Source: Kiloniellaceae bacterium
GTDB taxonomy: Bacteria > Pseudomonadota > Alphaproteobacteria > Kiloniellales > J153
Direction of reading: 5' to 3'
DNA length: 64,000 nucleotides
NCBI GenBank assembly: GCA_021776095.1
Contig: JAJFGO010000015.1
Coordinates: 41,797-105,796, forward strand
The notes beneath the pieces are model-generated. The model saw nothing but the letters and a program-made list of their open reading frames with translations. It was not told where the DNA came from and made no database searches. Shown here piece after piece: positions 35,276-44,263 of this stretch. The translations under genes were made by a program, and so were the position numbers. The first letter of the stretch is position 1. Every line of letters starts with the position of its first letter.

Positions 35276-35858
35276 CCCGCCCCTCGGCGATCAGGCGTAG
35301 GCATTGAGGGTACAGCTTGTGCTCGGCCTCCAGGACCCGTGCGGCCAGGCTATCCGGCGTGTCGCCCGGCAGGACCGGCACGGCGGCCTGGCCGAGTATC
35401 GGGCCATCGTCCATTTCGTGGCGCACGAAATGGACGGTGCAGCCGTGCTCCGTCACCCCGGCGGCGAGCGCGCGCTCGTGGGTGTCGAGGCCCTTAAAGG
35501 CGGGCAGAAGCGCCGGGTGAATATTGATCAGGCGGTCGCGCCAGCGATTGACGAAACCTTGCGTGACCAGGCGCAAGAATCCCGCCATGCAAATCAGGTC
35601 GACCTCCGCGGCCTCGAAAGCGGCGGTGACAACGGCATCGAAAGCCTCGCGGCTGGCGTAGTCGAGGTGCGGCACGACCTTGGTGGCAACCCCGGCACTC
35701 TCGGCCCTAGCGAGGCCCTGGGCATCGGCCTTGTTGGAAATGACCAGGACAATTTCGGCCGGAAAATCCGCTTCGGCGCAGGCGTCGAGCAGGGCCTGCA
35801 AATTGCTGCCCCGGCCGGAGATCAAGACTCCGACCCGCAGACGTTCCGTGCCGTTCAT
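35223..35858 (-). CDS. purN: Phosphoribosylglycinamide formyltransferase
   Basis: 211 residues. Uses 10-formyltetrahydrofolate to formylate GAR in purine biosynthesis. [19 protein letters not shown] (phosphate loop), [42 protein letters not shown] (catalytic Asn-His), and [29 protein letters not shown] with the catalytic Asp. The start overlaps the purM stop by ATGA, so the two are translationally coupled. The 3' end overlaps the hydrolase gene on the other strand. Confidence 0.97.
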   Translation of the reverse strand: MNGTERLRVGVLISGRGSNLQALLDACAEADFPAEIVLVISNKADAQGLARAESAGVATKVVPHLDYASREAFDAVVTAAFEAAEVDLICMAGFLRLVTQGFVNRWRDRLINIHPALLPAFKGLDTHERALAAGVTEHGCTVHFVRHEMDDGPILGQAAVPVLPGDTPDSLAARVLEAEHKLYPQCLRLIAEGRVKIRGDSVAIAESSPRP

Positions 35859-36946
35859 TCGACGCCCAGGGATTCCAGCCCCTCAATCGTAACCACGGGC
35901 GCTCCGGCCTCGCGTGCAACAATCCGACCGATGCGGTGCACCGTCTCACCCTTGTCGCTCAGGATACGGGTCGCTTGATCGGCTGTTTCCGGCCCGCAGA
36001 CCGCAACCATACCGATCCCGCAGTTGAAAGTACGCACCATGTCTGCCGTCGGCACCCCACCGCTGCGCGCCAGCCAGTCGAAGACCGCAGGGCTGGGCCA
36101 GGATCGGGCGTCGATCTTGGCGGCAACGCCGTCCGGTAGCACCCGCGGCAGGTTTTCCACCAGGCCGCCGCCGGTAATGTGGGCCAGGGCCTTGAGCGAC
36201 CCGGCGCGGTGCGCCGCCAGGCAGCTGGCGACATAAAGCCGGGTCGGCGTCAGCAGGGCGGTGGCCAAGGATCGCGTGGCGTCGAAAGGCGCCGCATCGG
36301 CCAAGTTCAAACCCAAGTCGGCAACGATTTTGCGGACCAGGGAAAACCCGTTCGAATGCAGGCCGTTGGAGGCCAGACCGAGCAAGATATCGCCCGCCGC
36401 GACAGTTTCACCGGTCAGGGCCGCGCCGCGCTCCACCGCGCCGACCGCGAAGCCGGCCAAATCGTAGTCGCCGGGGGCGTAGAGACCGGGCATTTCCGCC
36501 GTCTCGCCGCCGATCAAGGCACAGTTCGATTCGCGGCAGGCGGCGGCGATGCCGGTCACCACCGTGCGCGCGGCCTCGACCTCCAGCTTGGCGGCGGCAT
36601 AGTAATCCAAGAAGAACAAGGGCTCCGCACCCTGGACCACCAGGTCGTTGACGCACATGGCGACTAGATCGGTGCCGATTGTATCGTGCCTGCCGCTCTC
36701 GATCGCCAACTTGACCTTGGTGCCGACGCCATCGTTCGCCGCGACCAGCAAGGGGTCCTTGTAGCCGGCCGCCTTGAGGTCAAAAAAGCCGCCGAATCCG
36801 CCCAGGGCGGCATCGGCGCCGGGCCGCGCCGTGGCCTGGGCCAGCGGCTTGATCGCCTCGACCAGGACGTTACCGGCCTCGATATCGACGCCGGAGTCCT
36901 TGTAGGTCGGGCCGTTTCCGCTAGATATGGCATCCTCCCGCCACAT
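35855..36946 (-). CDS. purM: Phosphoribosylformylglycinamidine cyclo-ligase (AIR synthetase)
   Basis: 363 residues. ATP-dependent ring closure of FGAM to AIR, the fifth purine step. [107 protein letters not shown] and [23 protein letters not shown] are family signatures. The 36946 ATG has no clear ribosome-binding site; a GGGAGG follows just after it, so the true start may be a few codons further on. Divergent from the DUF2066 gene. First gene of a two-gene operon with purN. Confidence 0.96.
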   Translation of the reverse strand: MWREDAISSGNGPTYKDSGVDIEAGNVLVEAIKPLAQATARPGADAALGGFGGFFDLKAAGYKDPLLVAANDGVGTKVKLAIESGRHDTIGTDLVAMCVNDLVVQGAEPLFFLDYYAAAKLEVEAARTVVTGIAAACRESNCALIGGETAEMPGLYAPGDYDLAGFAVGAVERGAALTGETVAAGDILLGLASNGLHSNGFSLVRKIVADLGLNLADAAPFDATRSLATALLTPTRLYVASCLAAHRAGSLKALAHITGGGLVENLPRVLPDGVAAKIDARSWPSPAVFDWLARSGGVPTADMVRTFNCGIGMVAVCGPETADQATRILSDKGETVHRIGRIVAREAGAPVVTIEGLESLGVE

Positions 36947-37040
36947 GGGGTATGAAGGCCGCGGCCCGGTCGCATGCCGGGGCGGGACAACCCCGCGTCC
37001 GTCGGGCGGGGCGAAGATACTTCATAAAGGGCGCTTTGCA

Positions 37041-38207
37041 ATGCGCTTTCACTGCGTCGTTTTCGGTCTTCTGCTTGGGCTTGCAACGGTACCTGCCGGG
37101 CCGGGCGCGCGGGCGGCATCCGATGCCTTTACCCTGCGCGGCGTCCGGGTCGATATCACCGCCGATACGGCGGCCGCGGCGCGCGAGGCGGCCCACGCCC
37201 AGGGTCAGGCCGAGGCGTTCCAGCGGCTGCTCGGCCGACTGTTGCCGCAAAGCGAGCTGAGCCGCATGCCACCCTTGGCGCCGGAGCAGGTGGTCGAATA
37301 CGTCAAGGATTTCGAGGTCGCGGACGAACGCACCTCGGACGTGCGGTATCTGGCCGCCATCACGGTGCGCTTCAATGAAACCGCGGTTCGCCGCTTCCTG
37401 GCCGACAACGGCTTGGCCCATGCCGAAACGCTCAGCAAGCCGGTCGTCGTGGTGCCGGTCTTCGGCACCTTGGAGGCGCCGCGCTTGTGGGAAGAAAGCA
37501 ATCCCTGGTGGGCGGCTTGGGCGACCCGGTCGCCGGACGGCGGCCTGGTGCCGCTGATCGTTCCGCTGGGCGATCTGGGCGATATCGGCGCGGTCGATGC
37601 CGGGCAGGCGCTGAACGGTGAGGTCGAACCGCTGCGCGTTTTGGCCACGCGCTATGGGGCCGCCGATGTGCTGATCACTCAAGCGGTCCAGGTGGGCGAC
37701 CCGGAGTTGGGTCCGGTCTCGCTCCAGGTCGGCACCAGCCGTGTCGGTCAGCGCCAGCAAAGCACAACCATAGAGACCTTTCTTCAGGGCGCGGACGAAG
37801 ATTTGCCGACGCTCTACGCCCGCGCCTCCGAGGTTGTCGCGGCGGCGGTCCAGGAAGATTGGAAACAGCGCAATCTGCTGCGCCCCGGCGAGGCGCGGCG
37901 CATTACCGTCGCGGTCCCGCTGAACGGCCTGGACGAGTGGCTCAAAATCCGGCGGCGGCTTGACGGCGTCGCGGGCGTGCAACGTAGCGAGATCGTGACC
38001 CTATCGCGGACCCGCGGCGAGTTGGATATCAGCTTTGTCGGCAACGAGCAGCAACTGGTCCTGGCCATGGCGCAGAGCGATTTGGACCTGGCTTTCGACG
38101 ATACCGGCAGTTGGCTGTTGCGGATCAGTGGGGCCACGCTGCCGGCAGCCAATACGGCCGCGCCCGGTGCCAAGGCCCCTGCGAACAGCGCGCCGGTCCG
38201 CGAGTGA
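37041..38207 (+). CDS. DUF2066 domain protein, secreted
   Basis: 388 residues from ATG 37041, with signal peptide MRFHCVVFGLLLGLATVPAGPGARAAS. The mature part begins DAFTLRGVRVDITADTAAAAREAAHAQGQAEAFQRLLGRLLP, which is the N-terminal DUF2066 motif, and continues with VVVVPVFGTLEAPRLWEESNPWWAAWATR. Function unknown; likely periplasmic. The gene heads a tightly linked operon: stop overlaps the next GTG start by GTGA. The same neighbours (purMN divergent, CDP-alcohol transferase, PerM, hda downstream) are a common alphaproteobacterial arrangement. Confidence 0.87.
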   Translation: MRFHCVVFGLLLGLATVPAGPGARAASDAFTLRGVRVDITADTAAAAREAAHAQGQAEAFQRLLGRLLPQSELSRMPPLAPEQVVEYVKDFEVADERTSDVRYLAAITVRFNETAVRRFLADNGLAHAETLSKPVVVVPVFGTLEAPRLWEESNPWWAAWATRSPDGGLVPLIVPLGDLGDIGAVDAGQALNGEVEPLRVLATRYGAADVLITQAVQVGDPELGPVSLQVGTSRVGQRQQSTTIETFLQGADEDLPTLYARASEVVAAAVQEDWKQRNLLRPGEARRITVAVPLNGLDEWLKIRRRLDGVAGVQRSEIVTLSRTRGELDISFVGNEQQLVLAMAQSDLDLAFDDTGSWLLRISGATLPAANTAAPGAKAPANSAPVRE

Positions 38208-38770
38208 CCGCGCGGGGTGCCCTATCGCTTCTGCCCAATATCATCACCCTGGCGCGCTTGCTGGCGGTGCCTGTCGCGGCCTACCTCATCCTTCAGGGCG
38301 CCCACGTGCCGGCGTTTTGGGTCTTCGTCGCCGCCGGTGTTTCAGACGCGGTGGATGGGTTCCTAGCCAAGCGCCTGGACGCGGTCAGTTTGATCGGGGA
38401 ATTCCTCGACCCCCTGGCCGACAAAGCACTATTGGTCACCGTCTTCGTTGTTCTGGGCTATCTCGATCACGTTGCTATGTGGCTGGTCTTCCTGATCGTG
38501 TTCCGCGATCTGCTGATCGTCGGTGGCGCGATCTTGTTTCAAACCCTGACTCAATCGCTCGAAATGAGCCCGCTGTTCATTAGCAAGATCAACACCGCCG
38601 CCCAAATCGTTCTGGCCTGTGCCGTCTTGGGGCAATTGGCCAGTGGGTGGCATGCGGCTGAGATAACACTCATCCTGACTATTGTCGTGGCCGCCACGAC
38701 CTTTCTGTCGGGCGCCGCCTATGTCATTAAATGGGGCCGCTTGGCGATCGCAGTGGAACGGAGCCAATGA
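38204..38770 (+). CDS. CDP-alcohol phosphatidyltransferase family protein
   Basis: 188 residues from the GTG at 38204, coupled by overlap with the preceding stop. Membrane enzyme with about five or six helices; the catalytic motif D-x2-DG-x2-A-x9-G-x3-D-x3-D is seen as SDAVDGFLAKRLDAVSLIGEFLDPLADK (about 49-76). It moves a phosphatidyl group from a CDP-diacylglycerol-type donor to an alcohol, as in phosphatidylglycerophosphate or cardiolipin synthesis. Exact acceptor unproven. PerM-like gene follows after 34 bases. Confidence 0.9.
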   Translation: MTARGALSLLPNIITLARLLAVPVAAYLILQGAHVPAFWVFVAAGVSDAVDGFLAKRLDAVSLIGEFLDPLADKALLVTVFVVLGYLDHVAMWLVFLIVFRDLLIVGGAILFQTLTQSLEMSPLFISKINTAAQIVLACAVLGQLASGWHAAEITLILTIVVAATTFLSGAAYVIKWGRLAIAVERSQ

Positions 38771-38804
38771 TCGCCCGAGCACCACGCGGACATGGAGGGC
38801 GGGC

Positions 38805-39893
38805 GTGACGGTTGAACGGCAGATACGGTTTTGGCTGGTTGGCCTCGCGGTTTTCGTCGTCGCGCTGTTTTTCCTGCGCGACGTTCTGCTGCCATTCGTC
38901 GCCGGCATGGCGGTGGCCTATCTGCTGGATCCGATCTGCGATCGTTTGGAGAGATCGGGCATGTCGCGGGGTCTCGCGACCGCCATTTTGACCGTCCTGT
39001 TCATTGTCGTCGCCGCCGGCGCGGTCCTGCTTCTCGTGCCGGTCATCGCCGGCCAGTTGGTCAATCTGGTCAAGAATGCGCCCGATTACCTGGATACCCT
39101 GCGCACCTCCGCGGTCAACGTGATCTCGATCATTGAAGCGAGGGTCGAGCCGGCGGTCATTGAAAAGCTCCGCGCGGCCCTGGCCGGCTCGGCCGAGCGC
39201 TTGGTCAATTGGACCAGCGGCCTGCTCGGCGGCTTGATCAGCGGCGGGGTCGCCTTGGCCAATGTGCTTTCCTTACTGATCATCACGCCGATCGTGACCT
39301 TCTACCTCTTGCGGGATTGGGACCGGATCGTCGAGACCATAAATTCCTGGCTGCCGCGCGATCACGCGCCGACCATTCGACGCTTGTCCAGCGAGGTGGA
39401 CGAACGGCTAGCCGGCTTCCTGCGCGGCCAGGGTTTGGTGTGCCTAACCCTTGGCACGTTCTACGCCATCGCGCTGTCCATGGCCGAGCTTCAGTTCGGA
39501 CTGATTGTCGGCATGATCGCCGGTATCGCTTCCTTCATCCCCTTCGTCGGGGCGATCATCGGCCTGCTGCTTTCGATCGGTCTGGCCTTGGTGCAGTTCG
39601 ACGACTGGGTGCGAATCGCGATCGTCGCCGGAATTTTCGTGTTCGGGCAACTGGTTGAGGGCAATTTCCTGACTCCGCGCCTGATCGGCGGCCGGGTCGG
39701 GCTGCACCCGGTTTGGATCATGTTTGGGCTGCTCGCCGGCGGGGCGCTGTTCGGGTTTGTCGGCATGCTGCTGGCGGTGCCGGTGACCGCCGTGATCGGG
39801 GTCGGCGCTCGCTTCGCCCTCGAACAATACAAGGACAGCACGATCTACACGGGAACCGGTGAGCGCGACGGCGATCCGGATGCGCGGGAATGA
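38805..39893 (+). CDS. AI-2E transporter / PerM-family membrane protein
   Basis: 362 residues, GTG start with GGAGGGCGGGC upstream. Begins VERQIRFWLVGLAVFVVALFFLRDVLLPFVAGMAVAYLLDPICDRLERSGMSRGLATAILTVLFIVVAAGAVLLLVPVIAGQLVNLV, with seven or eight membrane segments in all and the signature NFLTPRLIGGRVGLHPVWIMFGLLAGGALFGFVGMLLAVPVTAVIGV at the C-terminus. The family includes PerM, TqsA and sodium/proton antiporters; substrate not predictable. ATGA overlap with hda. Confidence 0.9.
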   Translation: MTVERQIRFWLVGLAVFVVALFFLRDVLLPFVAGMAVAYLLDPICDRLERSGMSRGLATAILTVLFIVVAAGAVLLLVPVIAGQLVNLVKNAPDYLDTLRTSAVNVISIIEARVEPAVIEKLRAALAGSAERLVNWTSGLLGGLISGGVALANVLSLLIITPIVTFYLLRDWDRIVETINSWLPRDHAPTIRRLSSEVDERLAGFLRGQGLVCLTLGTFYAIALSMAELQFGLIVGMIAGIASFIPFVGAIIGLLLSIGLALVQFDDWVRIAIVAGIFVFGQLVEGNFLTPRLIGGRVGLHPVWIMFGLLAGGALFGFVGMLLAVPVTAVIGVGARFALEQYKDSTIYTGTGERDGDPDARE

Positions 39894-40585
39894 GCGGCGC
39901 GGCGCAACTGACGCTGGATCTCGGACATCGCCCGGCGCTCGGGCGCGAGGATTTTCTGGTCGCGCCCGGCAACGAGGTGGCGGTGGCCTGGATCGATCGT
40001 TGGCCCGATTGGCCGGGCCCGGCCCTGGCCCTGCATGGTCCACCCGGCTGCGGCAAAAGCCATTTGTGCGAGGTCTGGCGCGCGGCCAGCGGCGCGGTGC
40101 GGATCGACAGTGCCCGCCTGTCGGCAGCCGAACCGCCGGCACTCTTGGGCGCGGCGACCGCCTGCGCCCTGGACGATGTCGAGCATGCGTTGGATGATGA
40201 CCAGGCCTGTGCCGGGCGACTTCTGCACCTTTACAACATGATTGCCGAGCGCGGCGGCCACATGCTGCTGATCGGCCGTGCCGCGCCGGCCCATTGGCCG
40301 GTTTCGGTGCCGGATCTGCGCACCCGCTTGGCCGCCATCCCGGCGATCGAGCTGGCCGCGCCTGACGATGCCATGATCGAGGCGGTGATGGTCAAGCTCT
40401 TCGCCGACCGGCAACTACGCGTCGGGCACGAGGTCGTGCAGTTTCTACTGCCGCGCATGGAACGGTCTTTCATCGCCGCGCGCGCCTTGGTTGATGCATT
40501 GGATCGCGCGGCCTTGGTCGGCGGGCGCGAGGTTACCGTGCCCCTGGCGCGCGCGGTTCTGGCCGAGTGTGGTGATACAGGCTAA
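39890..40585 (+). CDS. hda: DnaA-related regulator Hda
   Basis: 231 residues. The N-terminal QLTLDL (residues 6-11) is the clamp-binding motif that docks Hda to the DNA polymerase sliding clamp; then a degenerate AAA+ domain with Walker A HGPPGCGKSHL, Walker B-like ACALDDVEHAL and sensor-II region LRTRLAAIPAIEL. The DnaA DNA-binding domain is absent. Hda stimulates ATP hydrolysis by DnaA after initiation, preventing over-replication. Coupled by ATGA overlap to the PerM gene. Confidence 0.92.
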   Translation: MSGAAQLTLDLGHRPALGREDFLVAPGNEVAVAWIDRWPDWPGPALALHGPPGCGKSHLCEVWRAASGAVRIDSARLSAAEPPALLGAATACALDDVEHALDDDQACAGRLLHLYNMIAERGGHMLLIGRAAPAHWPVSVPDLRTRLAAIPAIELAAPDDAMIEAVMVKLFADRQLRVGHEVVQFLLPRMERSFIAARALVDALDRAALVGGREVTVPLARAVLAECGDTG

Positions 40586-40617
40586 CCCAAGGGCACAAGA
40601 GGTAAGAGGAGTCGAGC

Positions 40618-41397
40618 ATGGATCTGGGGCTGAAGGGCAAGACGGCGCTGGTTTGCGCGGCCAGTAAGGGCCTGGGGCGCGGTTGCGCCATGGCGCTGGC
40701 GCGCGAAGGCGTCGATCTGACCATTGTGGCACGCACCGCCGAAACCCTGGAGGCCACGGCGCAGGAGATCGCGCGCGAGACCGGCGTGCGGGTTCAGGCC
40801 GTGCCGGCCGACATCGCCACCGCAGCCGGCCGCGCGGCCGCCCTGGCGGCCTGCGGTGAACCGGACATCCTGGTCAACAACGCCGGCGGCCCGCCGCCCG
40901 GCGATTTCCACGACTGGTCGCGCGACGATTGGATCAAGGCGCTGGACGCGAACATGCTAACCCCGATTGAGCTGATCAAGGCGACCGTGGATTCCATGAT
41001 TGCCAAGCGCTTTGGGCGGATCGTCAATATCACGTCCTCGGCAGTCAAGGCGCCGATCGATATTCTGGGCCTGTCGAACGGGGCGCGGGCCGGGTTGACC
41101 GGTTTCGTGGCGGGGATCGCGCGCAAGACCGTGCGCCACAACGTGACCATCAACAACCTTCTGCCAGGACCCTTCGACACCGATCGCCTGCGCAGTAACC
41201 TAGAGGCCCAGGCCGAAAAAGCAGGCCGGCCGTTGGCGGATATCAGGCAAGAGCGCATGGCCGGCAACCCGGCCGGGCGCTTTGGCGACCCAGAGGAATT
41301 CGGCGCCGCCTGCGCCTTCCTGTGCGCCCAGCACAGCGGCTTTATCACCGGCCAGAACCTGCTGCTCGACGGCGGCGCCTTTCCGGGCACGCTTTAG
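40618..41397 (+). CDS. SDR-fold protein lacking the canonical Tyr/Lys pair
   Basis: 259 residues. Nucleotide-binding end LVCAASKGLGRGCAMALAREGVDLTIVARTAETLEAT and NNAGGPPPGDFHDW are normal. At the catalytic stretch NITSSAVKAPIDILGLSNGARAGLTGFVAGIARKT the Ser is present but the usual Y-x3-K is replaced by LSNGAR: Tyr and Lys are both absent. Other family members share this SNGAR form (from memory), so it is a subfamily feature rather than an accident. C-terminal NNLLPGPFDTDRLRSN and ITGQNLLLDGGAFPG are regular. Enzymatic role uncertain. It lies 32 bases after hda. Confidence 0.87.
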   Translation: MDLGLKGKTALVCAASKGLGRGCAMALAREGVDLTIVARTAETLEATAQEIARETGVRVQAVPADIATAAGRAAALAACGEPDILVNNAGGPPPGDFHDWSRDDWIKALDANMLTPIELIKATVDSMIAKRFGRIVNITSSAVKAPIDILGLSNGARAGLTGFVAGIARKTVRHNVTINNLLPGPFDTDRLRSNLEAQAEKAGRPLADIRQERMAGNPAGRFGDPEEFGAACAFLCAQHSGFITGQNLLLDGGAFPGTL

Positions 41398-41457
41398 ACC
41401 CCTGGAGCCTGGACCTTTCACCCGATCCTCTGTTCCACCGCGTTGGAGGGCAATCTC

Positions 41458-41757
41458 ATGCTGTACATGGTCATCGAACGATTCAAGGATCGGGATGCCT
41501 TGGCGGTCTATCGCCGGTTCCGCGATCGGGGCCGCATGACGCCGGAGGGCCTGTCTTTCGTCGGAAGTTGGGTGGAAGCCAATTGCGATCGGTGTTTTCA
41601 ACTCATGGACTGCAACGACGTTAGCCTGCTCCAGGTTTGGGCCGCCCATTGGCGCGATCTGGTGACCTTCGAGTTCGTCCCGGTGGTGCCCGGCAAGGAA
41701 ACCGCGGCGGCCTTGGCGCCCTATTTGGACCTGACGCCCGGTCGTGTTAGCGGCTAA
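41458..41757 (+). CDS. DUF3303-like small protein
   Basis: 99 residues from ATG 41458 (MLYMVIERFKDRDALAVYRRFRDRGRMTPEGLSFVGSWVEANCDRCFQLMDCNDVSLLQVWAAHWRDLVTFEFVPVVPGKETAAALAP). The MLYMVIERF...PEGL.F.GSWVE...FQLME pattern is that of DUF3303/dimeric alpha-beta barrel-like proteins. A small cytosolic protein; no known catalytic residues. GGAGGG lies 11 bases before the start; 60 bases separate it from the SDR gene, so it may be the last gene of the operon. Confidence 0.75.
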   Translation: MLYMVIERFKDRDALAVYRRFRDRGRMTPEGLSFVGSWVEANCDRCFQLMDCNDVSLLQVWAAHWRDLVTFEFVPVVPGKETAAALAPYLDLTPGRVSG

Positions 41758-41962
41758 TGCGCGCCCTGCAGGGGCCGGAGAACAGCCAAGTCATCCGCGG
41801 ACGTGGACAAGATTAGGAACAACTGTTATAAGAATTTGATTGCCGTTAAACTGCAATATTGCGGCACAAAAACAATAAGCTGGGGAAGATCGTTCATACT
41901 GGGTCGAGGCCCCTAAGGGCCAGGGAAGGGAAATTCGGCGGTCGCCTTGGGGAAGATCCCCA

Positions 41963-43624
41963 GTGGCTGTCACCAAAGGAATGCATGAAGAGTACGAACT
42001 GAAGCTGGCCGTCTCGCCGGAACAGCTCGAGAAGCTTTCGCGTCATCCGCTGTTGCGGTCCCTGACGCAGGACCGCAAAGCGGCTACCCGTTTGGTTAGC
42101 ACCTATTACGATACGCCTGCCGGTCTGCTCCACAAGCGTGCCATGGCGCTGCGAGTCCGCGAGGCCGGGGATACCCGGACCCAGACCCTCAAGGTCAAAG
42201 GCGACCAGGATACCGGCCTGCAGCACTTTCACGAATACGAGGCTACGCTGCCCGGCGACCGGCCGGATCTGGACCGGGTCAACGATCCGCAGCTGAAGGC
42301 GCTGTTCGCGGATATCGGCCTTGCGGCGCAAATCGGGCCGGTCTTTACCACGGATTTCGCCCGCCGGAAAATCCTCCTGCGCCTATTCGACAGCGAGATC
42401 GAGTTGGCGTTGGATCACGGGGCCATCATCTCGGGCGAGCAAACCGTGCCGATTTGCGAGGCCGAGCTGGAGCTTGTCTCCGGCCGACCGTCGCGAATTT
42501 TCGAGCTGGCCCTAACCTTGCGGGACAGCGTGCCGTTCCGCCTGGAGTTCCGCACCAAGGCGGGGCGCGGCTATGCGCTCGCCTTGAATGAACCGGTGGC
42601 GCCGGTCGCCGGTAAAAAGCCGGTCCTGAGCCGCGAGCAGACCGCGGGACAGGCCTTTTACGCCATAGCTCGCGCCTGCCGCGATCAAATCCAGGGCAAT
42701 GAGCCCGCCGTGCTGCGCGGCCTCGAGCGCGACGGCGACCCGGAGGGCGTGCATCAGATGCGCGTCGGCATCCGGCGCTTGCGCGCCGCGCTCAGGGCAT
42801 TTCGCCCAATCATGGCTCCAGAGGCTTTGGCCTACCTGAAGGCAGAATTGAACTGGCTGCAAAGCGAGTTGGGCCCGGCCCGCGATTGGGACGTCTTCGT
42901 GGCAGAGACCCTGCCGCCGATCCAAGCCGCGCTTCCCGAGGAGACGGGCTTCGAGTCCGTGTTCAGCGCCGCCATGGCCGCCCGGCGCCAAGCCTACGAG
43001 CGGGGTCATGCCGCGATCGCCGATACGCGATACGTCTGTCTGCTGCTGCGCCTCAACCTTTGGCTGGAAGAAGGCACCATGCTGGATGGCACGCCGCGCG
43101 GGGACGCGGGCGCCCATCAAGACGTTCCTACGTCCGCCGGCGCGGCCTCGGAGCCGATCCTAGCTTTTGCCACGCGGGTCTTGCGCCGATGCGACAAGAA
43201 GATGCGCCGAACGGGGCGCAATCCCGCCGCGCTAACCACAGAGCAGCTTCACGAACTGAGGATAGAGGCGAAAAAGCTGAGATATGCAATTGAATTCTTT
43301 AAGACTCTATACTCAGAGAGCGCGGTCAAACGCACCTTGGAGATCTTGGTCGCGATCCAGGATTCGCTCGGTGCTCTAAACGATTCGGTGATTTGTCAGG
43401 CGCTCTTGAAGGACTTGCGGGTACGCAGTGCGCTGGATACGGACTTCAGCAAGCCGGTCACGGAACGCGCTACGGGTCTTATCGCGGGCTGGCAGGCGGC
43501 GGCGTTGGCGCACCGGATCGAGAATTTCGGGGAACTCTGGGCCGCTTATCGCAAGGCGAAGCCATTCTGGGCCCGGCCCAGTGGTCCGCGGGCGGTGCGG
43601 GTCAAAGATCGCGCGGGCGCATGA
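41963..43624 (+). CDS. CYTH and CHAD domain protein
   Basis: 553 residues. N-terminal CYTH domain (about 7-215) with the ExExK motif EYELK of triphosphate tunnel enzymes, followed by STYYDTPAGLLHKRAMALRVREAG and a C-terminal CHAD domain (from about 225) with conserved histidines, EGVHQMRVGIRRLRAALRAF and LHELRIEAKKLRYAIEFFKTLYS. CHAD domains bind polyphosphate and are often found with polyphosphate enzymes; CYTH proteins cleave inorganic triphosphates. ppk and ppx lie 0.6 kb downstream, fitting a polyphosphate role. Start: GTG 41963 has GGGGAAG upstream; ATG 41981 is the alternative. Confidence 0.9.
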   Translation: MAVTKGMHEEYELKLAVSPEQLEKLSRHPLLRSLTQDRKAATRLVSTYYDTPAGLLHKRAMALRVREAGDTRTQTLKVKGDQDTGLQHFHEYEATLPGDRPDLDRVNDPQLKALFADIGLAAQIGPVFTTDFARRKILLRLFDSEIELALDHGAIISGEQTVPICEAELELVSGRPSRIFELALTLRDSVPFRLEFRTKAGRGYALALNEPVAPVAGKKPVLSREQTAGQAFYAIARACRDQIQGNEPAVLRGLERDGDPEGVHQMRVGIRRLRAALRAFRPIMAPEALAYLKAELNWLQSELGPARDWDVFVAETLPPIQAALPEETGFESVFSAAMAARRQAYERGHAAIADTRYVCLLLRLNLWLEEGTMLDGTPRGDAGAHQDVPTSAGAASEPILAFATRVLRRCDKKMRRTGRNPAALTTEQLHELRIEAKKLRYAIEFFKTLYSESAVKRTLEILVAIQDSLGALNDSVICQALLKDLRVRSALDTDFSKPVTERATGLIAGWQAAALAHRIENFGELWAAYRKAKPFWARPSGPRAVRVKDRAGA

Positions 43625-44117
43625 ACTGAGTCAGGCGCCCGGTATCCGGACCGGCGCCCCGCCACTCGGCGATATCGAAGGTGAAGACCGAAAGGGCCGC
43701 GGTCGGGTATTTCTCGGACAGGGCCTTCAGCGCCTCAGGATCCGATCTGGGCCCGGCGAGGGCAGCCGCCAGGAGTTCCATTCCCGGATTGTGACCGATC
43801 AAGAGCACCGTGTCGGCGGCCGAATCCGCGCTGCGCAGGGCCTCCAACAGTTTTTGCGGCGATGCCAGGTAAAGGCCGCGTCGGAATTGGACCGACGGCG
43901 TGCCCTTCAACTCAGCCGCGACCAAGTCCCAAGTCTCGCGTGCCCGGGTGGCTGACGAGCACAACACCAGATCCGGAACCAGGCCGCGGGCGCGCATCGC
44001 CCGCCCCACGCGTGGCGCGGCCTCGATCCCGCGCGGGGCTAGAGGCCGGTCGAAATCGCCGAGGGCACGATCGCTCCAATCCGATTTGGCGTGGCGCAGA
44101 AGGGCAAGTGTCTTCAT
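43602..44117 (-). CDS. SixA-like histidine phosphatase
   Basis: 171 residues. Histidine phosphatase superfamily (RHG variant RHAK): LALLRHAKSDWSD at the start with the catalytic His at residue 8, DRPLAPRGIEAAPRVGRAMRARG, SSATRARETWDLVA and the second catalytic His in LLIGHNPGMELLAAAL. SixA removes phosphate from phosphohistidine of phosphorelay proteins in E. coli; related proteins act on small molecules. It lies antisense between the CHAD protein and ppk1, overlapping the 3' end of the CYTH-CHAD gene by 23 bases. Confidence 0.88.
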   Translation of the reverse strand: MKTLALLRHAKSDWSDRALGDFDRPLAPRGIEAAPRVGRAMRARGLVPDLVLCSSATRARETWDLVAAELKGTPSVQFRRGLYLASPQKLLEALRSADSAADTVLLIGHNPGMELLAAALAGPRSDPEALKALSEKYPTAALSVFTFDIAEWRGAGPDTGRLTQFMRPRDL

Positions 44118-44263
44118 AAGGGGCCTATCCTGTGAAAGACCGCCACCGGGCCTCGGCGCGGGTTAATTTCTTAGCAATACTTTCATAAGATATCATGATG
44201 GTGGCGCGGTAACTTAAATTACAGCGCGCCATGGCGCGAATATGATCGGGGGCATTGGCGGGC

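Noticed and set aside
44180..44197. CTTTCATAAGATATCATG as a Pho box before ppk1
   Set aside because: The second half-site is offset by one base and differs from CTGTCAT in several positions; too weak to claim although the context is tempting.
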